A DNA stretch of 6,949 bases from Nitriliruptorales bacterium. GTDB taxonomy: Bacteria; Actinomycetota; Nitriliruptoria; Nitriliruptorales; Nitriliruptoraceae. Of this stretch, positions 1 to 5,245 are shown piece by piece. The position numbers were made by a program, and so were the translations under genes. Where the stretch lies: positions 1 to 6,949 of the forward strand of contig JAURQY010000135.1 of assembly GCA_030835875.1 (NCBI GenBank). The letters are read 5' to 3'. Every line of letters begins with the position of its first letter. Position 1 is the stretch's first letter. A model generated the notes under the pieces. That model had not been told where the DNA came from. It was given only the letters and a program-made list of their open reading frames with translations, and ran no database searches.

Positions 1-1035
1 CACCACGAGGCGCTGCCGGTTCCCGATGACGTCGGGATCGACGTGCTGGTACATGTCCGGCGCCTTCGCGAGCGCCGACGCGTGCAGCCCGGCCTTGTGG
101 CTGAACGCCGTATGTCCGACGTAGGGCGACACGGACGGAGTGGACTGGTTGCACAGCTCCGCGACGGAGTGGCTGATCTCGGTCAGGCGCTCGAGCTGCG
201 CGGGCGCGATCAACGGGACCCGGCGCTTGAGCTGCAGGTCACCGAGCACGGTGAAGAGGTTCGCGTTCCCGCACCGCTCGCCGATGCCGTTCGCTGTCCC
301 CTGCACCTGCCGTGCGCCGACCTCGAGGCCGAGCAGCGAGTTCGCGACGGCGCAGCCGCCGTCATCATGGAAGTGCAGTCCGACATCGACGCCGAGCGTC
401 CGAACCATCTCGTCGACGATCTCCGCGACGTCCCATGGCATCGCGCCGCCGTTCGTGTCGCACAGGACGACCGCCTCGGCACCCGACTCCGCTGCTGCGA
501 GGACGACGTCACGTGCGTAGTCACGGTCACGCGCCCACCCGTCGAAGAAGTGCTCGGCGTCGAACATGACGCGCCGGCCCGCCGACCGGAGGTGACGGAT
601 CGAGTCCGCGACCATCGCGAGGTTCTCCTCACGACTCGTGCGCAGCGCCTCGTCGACGTGGTAGCCCCACGACTTGCCGACGAGGGTGATCACCTCGGTG
701 CGCGCGGCGAGCAGCGCAGCGAGCTGCGGGTCCTCCGCCGCAGGGCGTCCCGCGGCTCGCGTCATGCCGAAGGCGACGAGCGTCGCGTGATCCAGCTCCA
801 GCTCGCCGTCCGCGGCTCGCGCGAAGAACTCGGTGTCCTTCGGGTTGGCGCCCGGCCAGCCACCCTCGATGTAGGTGACGCCGAGCTCATCCATCGCACG
901 CGCGACGCGCAGCTTGTCCTCGACCGTGAGCGAGATGCCCTCGCGCTGCGTGCCGTCCCTCAGCGTCGTGTCGTACAGGTCCACGCCCGATCGAGGCGCA
1001 GGCAGCGTCGCATCACCACCGCTGTTCGTCGTCAC
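1..1035 (-). CDS. cimA: (R)-citramalate synthase CimA, 3' end outside the window
   Basis: Condenses pyruvate and acetyl-CoA to (R)-citramalate, the first step of the threonine-independent isoleucine route; cytosolic. The 345 N-terminal residues are present; the family is usually about 520-540 residues, so most of the C-terminal LeuA-type allosteric domain is missing. An HMGL-like TIM barrel is visible: YDTTLRDGTQREGISL at residues 21-36 (catalytic Arg26, metal ligand Asp27), EGGWPGANPKD at 57-67, DTNGGAMP, LHFHDD with His221 and His223 as metal ligands, and GERCGNANL at 252-260. These spellings fit the citramalate synthase subfamily better than 2-isopropylmalate synthase. The GTG start at 1035 has GGAGG at 1047-1043, seven bases upstream; the ATG at 1042 is out of frame. 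The gene sits behind a leader with four Ile codons, which independently supports an isoleucine role. Homocitrate or 2-isopropylmalate synthase is the less likely alternative. Confidence 0.92.
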   Translation of the reverse strand, partial: MTTNSGGDATLPAPRSGVDLYDTTLRDGTQREGISLTVEDKLRVARAMDELGVTYIEGGWPGANPKDTEFFARAADGELELDHATLVAFGMTRAAGRPAAEDPQLAALLAARTEVITLVGKSWGYHVDEALRTSREENLAMVADSIRHLRSAGRRVMFDAEHFFDGWARDRDYARDVVLAAAESGAEAVVLCDTNGGAMPWDVAEIVDEMVRTLGVDVGLHFHDDGGCAVANSLLGLEVGARQVQGTANGIGERCGNANLFTVLGDLQLKRRVPLIAPAQLERLTEISHSVAELCNQSTPSVSPYVGHTAFSHKAGLHASALAKAPDMYQHVDPDVIGNRQRLVV

Positions 1036-1042
1036 GTCTCAT

Positions 1043-1080
1043 CCTCCCCCGGTGTCCCGGGCACACGTTCGGACCGGAGG
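1043..1080 (-). promoter_or_regulatory. Helix able to sequester the cimA ribosome binding site
   Basis: CCTCC (1080-1076) is complementary to the cimA Shine-Dalgarno GGAGG (1047-1043), and the adjoining GGT (1075-1073) pairs with ACC (1053-1051), leaving three Gs bulged. The helix starts two bases after hairpin B ends, so B and this helix could stack, which would give a translational layer to the control. Chance complementarity to a Shine-Dalgarno sequence is common in GC-rich DNA, so this is a weak call. Confidence 0.4.
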
Positions 1081-1081
1081 T

Positions 1082-1130
1082 GCCGGGTGCAGGAGGGCCG
1101 GGATCCGCCGAGCCGCTCCCGCAGCCCGGC
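1082..1130 (-). terminator. Leader hairpin B, competing attenuator hairpin
   Basis: GCCGGGCTGCGGGAG (1130-1116), which is most of the 3' arm of hairpin A, can instead pair with CTCCTGCACCCGGC (1095-1082): 14 base pairs with one wobble and one bulged C. The 20-base loop can add a GGC/GCC helix (1114-1112 with 1098-1096). A and B cannot coexist. It is called the attenuating form because it is the one left available when the ribosome has reached the leader stop. No run of T follows it, so it is not a textbook intrinsic terminator; many high-GC bacteria lack the tract. Confidence 0.6.
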
Positions 1131-1150
1131 ACGCGCCGGCTACGGGAGCG
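1114..1150 (-). promoter_or_regulatory. Leader hairpin A, probable antiterminator containing the leader stop codon
   Basis: The 5' arm CGCTCCCGTAGCCGGC (1150-1135) pairs with the 3' arm GCCGGGCTGCGGGAGCG (1130-1114) around the four-base loop GCGT. This gives 16 base pairs, with one U-G wobble (1142/1122) and one bulged G (1125). The arm contains the last two leader codons and the TAG stop, so a terminating ribosome would block it while a ribosome stalled on the Ile codons would leave most of it free. Confidence 0.75.
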
Positions 1151-1241
1151 TCCGAATGATGATGATCGCGCGCACAGCAGCTCCACCTGAGGACCGTCGG
1201 TCGGTCCCGGCGGTGCCGGCTCGGTGCGGGGCGAGGTTCAC
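1140..1241 (-). CDS. cimA leader peptide with an IIII run
   Basis: A 33-residue ORF starting at GTG 1241, beginning MNLAPHR and ending VRAIIIIRTLP, stop TAG at 1142-1140. Its role would be regulatory: translation senses charged tRNA-Ile through four consecutive codons, ATC ATC ATC ATT (1166-1155). AGGAG at 1251-1247 stands five bases before the start, and the predicted transcription start is only about 16 bases upstream. An in-frame internal GTG at 1175 has its own GGTGGAG (1187-1181) five bases upstream and would give an 11-residue peptide, VRAIIIIRTLP; the sequence alone does not decide between the two. Either version has the same Ile run and stop. Other branched-chain residues are sparse (Leu at two positions), so the sensing looks isoleucine-specific, which matches the CimA product rather than leucine or valine control. 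Confidence 0.75.
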   Translation of the reverse strand: MNLAPHRAGTAGTDRRSSGGAAVRAIIIIRTLP

Positions 1242-1257
1242 GGAAGCTCCTGTGGAG

Positions 1258-1284
1258 CCCCGGACCCTAGCGCGTCGCCCGGGG
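1258..1284. repeat. Inverted repeat CCCCGG-N15-CCGGGG around the cimA -10 box
   Basis: Two perfect 6-bp arms (1258-1263 and 1279-1284) flank the predicted -10 element at 1264-1269. It could be an operator, a weak terminator for leuB-dodecin transcription, or chance in GC-rich DNA. Confidence 0.35.
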
Positions 1285-1292
1285 AGCGTCAG
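1264..1292 (-). promoter_or_regulatory. Predicted promoter for the cimA leader
   Basis: On the minus strand CTGACG (1292-1287) stands as the -35 element, followed by a 17-base spacer and TAGGGT (1269-1264) as the -10. This fits the actinobacterial housekeeping pattern TTGAC-N17-TANNNT with one mismatch at the first -35 base. It predicts a start near 1257, which places the leader ORF Shine-Dalgarno sequence within ten bases of the mRNA 5' end. The -35 overlaps the TGA stop of the dodecin gene, so cimA appears to have its own promoter at the end of the leuB-dodecin unit, although read-through from leuB is not excluded. Confidence 0.7.
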
Positions 1293-1495
1293 TCCTCGAG
1301 CCGGAAGCCGACCTGGATCGTGACCTGGTAGTGCTGGACCGCGCCCTCGTCGATCCAGCCCCGGATCTCCTTCACCTCGAACCAGTCGAGGTTCCGCAGG
1401 GTCTCGCCCGCCTTCGCGACCGCACGACGGATCGCATCGTCGATGCCCTCACGGCTCGAGCCGACGAGCTCGACCTTCTTGTAGACGTTCGCCAT
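1289..1495 (-). CDS. Dodecin family flavin-binding protein
   Basis: A 68-residue dodecin, a small protein that assembles into a hollow dodecamer and binds flavins, and in some bacteria CoA, buffering or storing the cofactor in the cytosol. The sequence is diagnostic across its length: [14 protein letters not shown] at the start, [14 protein letters not shown] at 33-46, and [15 protein letters not shown] at the C-terminus. Trp38 and Gln57 align with the residues that stack on and hydrogen-bond the isoalloxazine ring in known dodecins. The ATG at 1495 is chosen because it gives the standard family length and has GGAG six bases upstream; a start at 1543 would add 16 residues that overlap leuB and lack family similarity. 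It lies 16 bases after the leuB stop, so the two are probably co-transcribed. No specific link between dodecin and branched-chain synthesis is known to me. Confidence 0.93.
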   Translation of the reverse strand: MANVYKKVELVGSSREGIDDAIRRAVAKAGETLRNLDWFEVKEIRGWIDEGAVQHYQVTIQVGFRLED

Positions 1496-1511
1496 CGCTG
1501 TCTCCGTCCCG

Positions 1512-2573
1512 TCACTCGCCGAGCAGGGCGACCAGCCGGTCACCTACGTCCGCCGTGGTCATCGTGGTCCCGTCGGGCACCCGGCCTCCGCGCTCCGCGA
1601 GGAGCGCCGCGACCGCACGATCGACCCGCGCGGCAGCAGCCGCCTCGCCGAGCGACTCGAGCAGGTGACCGAGGCTGATCACCGTCGCGACCGGATCGGC
1701 ACGCCCGGTCCCTGCGATGTCCGGCGCGGAGCCATGCACCGGCTCGAACATCGAGGGCGCCGCTCCCGTCGGGTCGAGGTTGCCGCTCGCGGCGAGTCCC
1801 AGACCGCCCTGCACGGCGGCGGCGAGGTCGGTGATGATGTCGCCGAAGAGGTTCTCGGTGACCACCACGTCGAAGCGTTCCGGCTGCGTGACGAGGTAGA
1901 GGCACGCCGCGTCGACGTGCACGTAGTCGCGCGCGACGTCCGGGTAGTCAGCGTCGCCGACCTCGTCGAACGTCCGCTGCCACAGTCCGCCCGCATGGAC
2001 GAGCACGTTGGTCTTGTGCACGAGCGTGAGCCGGCCCTCACGGCGCCGAGCAGTGTCGAACGCGTAGCGGAGGACCCGCTCGACGCCGTGCCGCGTGTTG
2101 ACGCTCTCCTGCGTCGCGACCTCGTGCGGCGTCCCGACGTACAGGCCCCCGCCGGCACCTGCGTACACCGACTCGGTGTTCTCGCGCACGATCACCATGT
2201 CGCAGCGCTCCGGCGTGAGCCCCGCGATCGGTGAGGCGACACCGGGGTAGAGCTTCACGGGGCGGAGGTTCACGTACTGGTCGAACGCGAAGCGCAGACG
2301 GAGGAGCAGCCCCCGCTCGAGCACACCCGGCGGCACGTCCGGCGTCCCGACGGCACCGAGCAGGATCGCGTCGAAGCCACGCAGCTCCTCGAGAGTCGCG
2401 TCGGAGAGGACCTCGCCGGTGGCCAGGAAACGGCGACCACCGAGGTCGAAGGGGACCCGCTCCGTCGCGAAGCCCTCGAGGCGCTCGACCGCGTCGAGGA
2501 CCTTCAACCCCTCCGCGACCACCTCCGGGCCGATCCCGTCGCCGCCGATGACCGCGATGCGATGCTCCGCCAC
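1512..2573 (-). CDS. leuB: 3-isopropylmalate dehydrogenase LeuB
   Basis: NAD-dependent oxidative decarboxylation of 3-isopropylmalate to 2-oxoisocaproate precursor (leucine pathway). The same enzyme class also converts erythro-3-methylmalate to 2-oxobutyrate in the citramalate route, which makes the nearby cimA a meaningful partner. The 353 residues match the family length. Visible motifs: [10 protein letters not shown] at 9-18, ERGLLLRLR at 86-94 (substrate helix, with Arg94), NLRPVK with Arg104, RENTES at 130-135, Tyr137, catalytic Lys187 in [19 protein letters not shown] at 241-252 with metal ligands Asp245 and Asp249, and HGSAPDIAG at 280-288 for NAD. The Leu-rich substrate helix favours isopropylmalate over isocitrate. 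The GTG start at 2573 is the only one between an in-frame stop at 2594-2592 and the conserved N-terminus; its Shine-Dalgarno sequence, GGGGGA at 2583-2578, is close and weak. Tartrate or homoisocitrate dehydrogenase is a less likely reading. Confidence 0.93.
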   Translation of the reverse strand: MAEHRIAVIGGDGIGPEVVAEGLKVLDAVERLEGFATERVPFDLGGRRFLATGEVLSDATLEELRGFDAILLGAVGTPDVPPGVLERGLLLRLRFAFDQYVNLRPVKLYPGVASPIAGLTPERCDMVIVRENTESVYAGAGGGLYVGTPHEVATQESVNTRHGVERVLRYAFDTARRREGRLTLVHKTNVLVHAGGLWQRTFDEVGDADYPDVARDYVHVDAACLYLVTQPERFDVVVTENLFGDIITDLAAAVQGGLGLAASGNLDPTGAAPSMFEPVHGSAPDIAGTGRADPVATVISLGHLLESLGEAAAAARVDRAVAALLAERGGRVPDGTTMTTADVGDRLVALLGE

Positions 2574-2590
2574 CCTGTCCCCCGGGCTCG

Positions 2591-2614
2591 TCTAGGTTGG
2601 TGTCTCGGTTGGTG
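2591..2614. repeat. Tandem 12-bp repeat in the divergent intergenic region
   Basis: TCTAGGTTGGTG (2591-2602) is followed directly by TCTCGGTTGGTG (2603-2614), differing at one of 12 positions. It lies 17 bases upstream of the leuB start and 52 bases upstream of the M20 gene start, in the only intergenic space shared by the two divergent units. A period near one helical turn is what a tandem operator would show, but a simple duplication is equally possible. Confidence 0.6.
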
Positions 2615-2623
2615 CGGGGCCTG

Positions 2624-2629
2624 ACGCTA
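2624..2629 (-). promoter_or_regulatory. Possible -10 box for leuB
   Basis: TAGCGT on the minus strand fits TANNNT and would start transcription near 2617, giving a leader of about 45 bases that contains the tandem repeat. No convincing -35 is visible at the expected spacing. On the other strand TAGGTT at 2593-2598 also fits TANNNT and could serve the M20-murL unit, again without a -35. Both are tentative. Confidence 0.3.
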
Positions 2630-2666
2630 GCCGTCGCACGCGGCCCCCTCGCACGGAGGTGGGGCG

Positions 2667-3848
2667 GTGGTCACAGGGGCCGGAGGCACGGACCCGCGGG
2701 AGGCTGCCGCGCAGCACGTCGCGCAGGCGGCCGACGCGCTCGTCGCCCTGTCGCACGAGGTCCACGGCGACGCCGAGCTCGCCTTCGAGGAGCACCGGTC
2801 GAGCGACCGGGTCGCGAGCCTCCTCGCCGCGAGCGGCTTCACCGTCGAGCACGGCGTCGCAGGGCTCGACACCGCGTTCGTCGCGACGGCGGGGAGCGGC
2901 CCGCTCACGATCGGCATCTGCGCCGAGTACGACGCGCTGCCGGGCATTGGCCACGCCTGCGGACACAACGTCATCGCCGCGGCCGCCGACGGTGCGGGGC
3001 TCGCGCTCGCACCGCTCGCCGACGAGCTCGGCATCACCGTCAAGGTCCTCGGGACCCCCGCCGAGGAGGGAGGCGGCGGCAAGATCCTGATGCTCGACGC
3101 CGGCGTGTTCGACGGGATCCACGCGGCGATGATGGTCCACCCCGCCCCCGACGAGTCGCTCACGCTCCCCTGCCTCGCCGTCGAGCACCTGACCGTGCAG
3201 TACCGCGGGCGCGAGGCGCACGCGTCCGGCTACCCCGAGCTCGGGATCAACGCTGCCGACGCGCTGACCGTCGCGCAGGTCGGCATCGGGCTGCTCCGCC
3301 AGCACCTCCTCCCCTCGCACCGGGTGCACGGCATCGTCACCCACGGCGGGGACGCCCCCAACATCGTCCCGGGCAGCACCTCCGGCGCGTGGTACGTGCG
3401 CGCCTCCACCCTCGCCGAGCTCGAGGAGCTCTCGCCCCGCGTCCGCGCCTGCTTCGAGGCCGGCGCGCTCGCGACCGGCTGCGACGTCGAGGTCGAGCTC
3501 GCAGGACCGCGCTACAGCGAGTTCCTCCCCGACGCACTGCTGCTCGACGCGTACGCGCAGGAGGCACGTGCGGTCGGTCGGGTCTTCGGCGAACGTCACG
3601 CCTCCGAGCTGCTGTCCGGTTCGACGGACATGGCGAACGTCTCGCTCCTCATGCCGACGATCCACCCGATGCTCGGGATCGAGGCGGACGGCGCCGTCAA
3701 CCATCAGCCCGGCTTCACTGCGGCGGCCGTCCGCGCCTCAGCGGACCGCGCCGTCCTCGACGGTGCGCTCGCGATGGCCCGCACCACGATCGCCATCGCG
3801 CTCGATGCCACGCGACGCGACGCGCTGCTCACGGCCGCTCGCGCGTGA
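2667..3848 (+). CDS. M20D-family metallo-amidohydrolase (AbgB/PM20D2-like)
   Basis: A cytosolic zinc or manganese amidohydrolase of 393 residues, the usual length; no signal peptide is visible. M20D marks in order: EYDALPGIGHACGHN at 87-101 with metal ligands Cys98 and His100, TPAEEGGGGK at 130-139 with Glu133/Glu134 as base and ligand, MMVHPA with His158, the dimerisation-domain GREAHASGYPELGINAADAL at 181-200, GSTDMANVS at 318-326, and NHQPGF with His346. The EYDALPGIGHACGHN and STDMANVS spellings point to the branch containing p-aminobenzoyl-glutamate hydrolase AbgB and dipeptidase PM20D2, whose members cleave amide or peptide bonds to amino acids. The substrate here is unknown. The GTG at 2667 has GGAGG (2655-2659) seven bases upstream. 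It overlaps the next gene as GTGA and is the first gene of the murL-murD2 unit, so a link to glutamate-containing peptides is conceivable but unproven. Confidence 0.85.
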   Translation: MVTGAGGTDPREAAAQHVAQAADALVALSHEVHGDAELAFEEHRSSDRVASLLAASGFTVEHGVAGLDTAFVATAGSGPLTIGICAEYDALPGIGHACGHNVIAAAADGAGLALAPLADELGITVKVLGTPAEEGGGGKILMLDAGVFDGIHAAMMVHPAPDESLTLPCLAVEHLTVQYRGREAHASGYPELGINAADALTVAQVGIGLLRQHLLPSHRVHGIVTHGGDAPNIVPGSTSGAWYVRASTLAELEELSPRVRACFEAGALATGCDVEVELAGPRYSEFLPDALLLDAYAQEARAVGRVFGERHASELLSGSTDMANVSLLMPTIHPMLGIEADGAVNHQPGFTAAAVRASADRAVLDGALAMARTTIAIALDATRRDALLTAARA

Positions 3849-5245
3849 GCAGCGAGCTCGACGCGCGTCGCCACGCGACCCTGGACGCGCTCGGGGCGCT
3901 CGCGACCGTCGATGTCGACCGACACGTCGGGCGCCTGCACGGCTGGCAGGTCGAGGGTGCGGAGATCCGGCTGACGACCGAGCTGACCGGTGTGGCGACG
4001 TTCACCGAGCGGCTGCGGATCACCGCCCCGGACGGGACCGTGCTCGAGCCCGACCCGACCGACCCGGCGGTCGCCGGCGCGCTCGACGTGCTGGCCCTCG
4101 CGGCCGCGGTCTCCTACCTGAAGGCGACGCTGCCGCGACACATCGAGCTCGCGGGACGTCCGGTCGGCCCGGCGGGCGTCACGATGCTGCGGGCGCTCCT
4201 GACCGACGGCCTCGCCGAGCTCGCCCTGCGTGCGGGGCTCGGACCGCTCGACGACGCGTTCACCATCACGGGCGCCGAGCCCGACCGGCCCCCCGCGCCG
4301 GAGGCTCGCCGCCCACCCGGGAGCCTCGTCACGGTCGGCGGTGGGAAGGACTCCGCGCTCACGCTCGCGCTCGCGGCACGCCACGAGCAGGACCCACTCG
4401 CCGTGGCCGTCAACCCCCGTGCACCGATGGAGCGCACGGCCGCCTGGGCAGGCGTGGGTCTGGTCCGTATCGACCGCCGGCTCGATCGACGGCTGCTCGA
4501 GCTGAACGCGGCCGGTGCGATCAACGGGCACGTCCCGATCACCGCGATCGTCACCGCCGCCTCGCTGGTGGCTGCCGCGACGCTCGGTCGTGGCACGGTG
4601 CTCGTCTCCAACGAACGCTCGGCCGATGCAGCGACCCGTGAGGTCGACGGTTGGCGTGTGAACCACCAGTACAGCAAGACGTCGGCCTTCGAGCGCCTGC
4701 TCGACGAGGCACTCGACGAGGCGGGAGCGACGACACGCGTGGTGTCGCTGCTGCGTCCGCTCAGCGAGCTCGCGATCGCGCGTGGGGTCGCACGCGAGCA
4801 GGGTCTCGTCGCACAGGTGACGAGCTGCAACGCCGCCTTCGCGATGGACGGTCCCGGTGACGGCTGGTGCGGCCGGTGCGACAAGTGCCGCTTCGTCCAG
4901 CTCGCCCTCGCCCCATTCATGGACCGAGCGCGACTCGTCGTCGACCTCGGCTTCGACGCACTCGGCGATGCGACACAGGTCGCCGGCTTCGCGGCGATGC
5001 TCGACCCGGCGACCAAGCCGTTCGAGTGCATCGGCACCGTCGACGAGGTCCGGCTCGCGCTCGACCTGCTCGCCGCACGCGATGACTGGCGCGACGCCGC
5101 AGCGGTCCGAGCACTCGGCGACGCGCACGCAGAAGGACTCGACGGACGACTCGCGGCGGCGCTCGCGCTCGATCCCGTCACGGGCCCACCCGCGCCGTAC
5201 GACGCCTGGCTGACCGGGATCGCAGCCGATGGGGAAGCCCGATGA
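3845..5245 (+). CDS. murL: UDP-MurNAc-L-Ala-L-Glu epimerase MurL
   Basis: Inverts the terminal L-Glu of UDP-MurNAc-L-Ala-L-Glu to D-Glu on the cytosolic precursor, using ATP and Mg2+ (AMP plus PPi type chemistry as known for MurL). The 466-residue protein carries the PP-loop GGGKDS at 165-170, a conserved block NGHVPITAIVTAASL at 227-241, SNERSADAAT at 255-264, VNHQYSKTSAFE at 272-283, a C-terminal cysteine group in CNA (Cys328) and WCGRCDKCRF (Cys342, Cys345, Cys348), and KPFECIG at 391-397. This order and length match my knowledge of MurL, and the next gene encoding the matching ligase strengthens the call. The GTG at 3845 overlaps the upstream stop (GTGA), with no clear Shine-Dalgarno sequence, implying translational coupling. 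The frame is open from 2597, but the upstream part only overlaps the M20 gene. Some databases label such proteins as an endonuclease domain or unknown. Confidence 0.88.
   Translation: MSSELDARRHATLDALGALATVDVDRHVGRLHGWQVEGAEIRLTTELTGVATFTERLRITAPDGTVLEPDPTDPAVAGALDVLALAAAVSYLKATLPRHIELAGRPVGPAGVTMLRALLTDGLAELALRAGLGPLDDAFTITGAEPDRPPAPEARRPPGSLVTVGGGKDSALTLALAARHEQDPLAVAVNPRAPMERTAAWAGVGLVRIDRRLDRRLLELNAAGAINGHVPITAIVTAASLVAAATLGRGTVLVSNERSADAATREVDGWRVNHQYSKTSAFERLLDEALDEAGATTRVVSLLRPLSELAIARGVAREQGLVAQVTSCNAAFAMDGPGDGWCGRCDKCRFVQLALAPFMDRARLVVDLGFDALGDATQVAGFAAMLDPATKPFECIGTVDEVRLALDLLAARDDWRDAAAVRALGDAHAEGLDGRLAAALALDPVTGPPAPYDAWLTGIAADGEAR

Larger units (their letters stand above)
1036..1257 (-). 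promoter_or_regulatory. Isoleucine attenuator leader of cimA (whole element)
   Basis: This about 220-base 5' leader lies between the predicted transcription start and the cimA GTG. In order it holds a leader ORF with a Shine-Dalgarno sequence, four consecutive Ile codons (1166-1155), a 16-bp hairpin beginning five bases after the last Ile codon, a competing hairpin that reuses the 3' arm of the first, and a helix that can cover the cimA ribosome binding site. Read as classical attenuation: with Ile plentiful the ribosome reaches the stop codon at 1142-1140 and masks the 5' arm of the first hairpin, so the second forms and expression falls; with Ile scarce it stalls on the Ile codons, the first hairpin forms and the second cannot. 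The elements are seen in the sequence; the mechanism is inferred. No U-tract follows the second hairpin, so control may involve Rho, pausing or translation. Confidence 0.82.

Noticed and set aside
1013..1042. Nine-codon ATG ORF overlapping the cimA start (ATG at 1042)
   Set aside because: The Shine-Dalgarno sequence abuts the ATG with no spacer, so initiation there is unlikely; the frame ends within ten codons.
1155..1169. ATGATGATG run on the plus strand as a start of a plus-strand gene
   Set aside because: It is the complement of the four Ile codons of the minus-strand leader; no ribosome binding site or plausible protein follows on the plus strand.
43..1323. 426-codon open frame on the plus strand opposite cimA
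   Set aside because: Antisense to a clear citramalate synthase and its leader; the translation is Arg/Val/Asp-rich with no recognisable domain.
1496..1543. Longer dodecin start at 1543
   Set aside because: Adds 16 residues that overlap leuB and are absent from dodecins; the ATG at 1495 has a good ribosome binding site.
2592..3704. 370-codon minus-strand frame opposite the M20 gene
   Set aside because: Shadow of the M20D coding sequence; no motif and it would run into leuB's promoter region.
2597..3844. Upstream extension of the murL frame
   Set aside because: The frame is open by GC bias, but its translation over the M20 gene is almost all Arg/Ala/Pro; MurL-like sequence begins only after the GTG at 3845.
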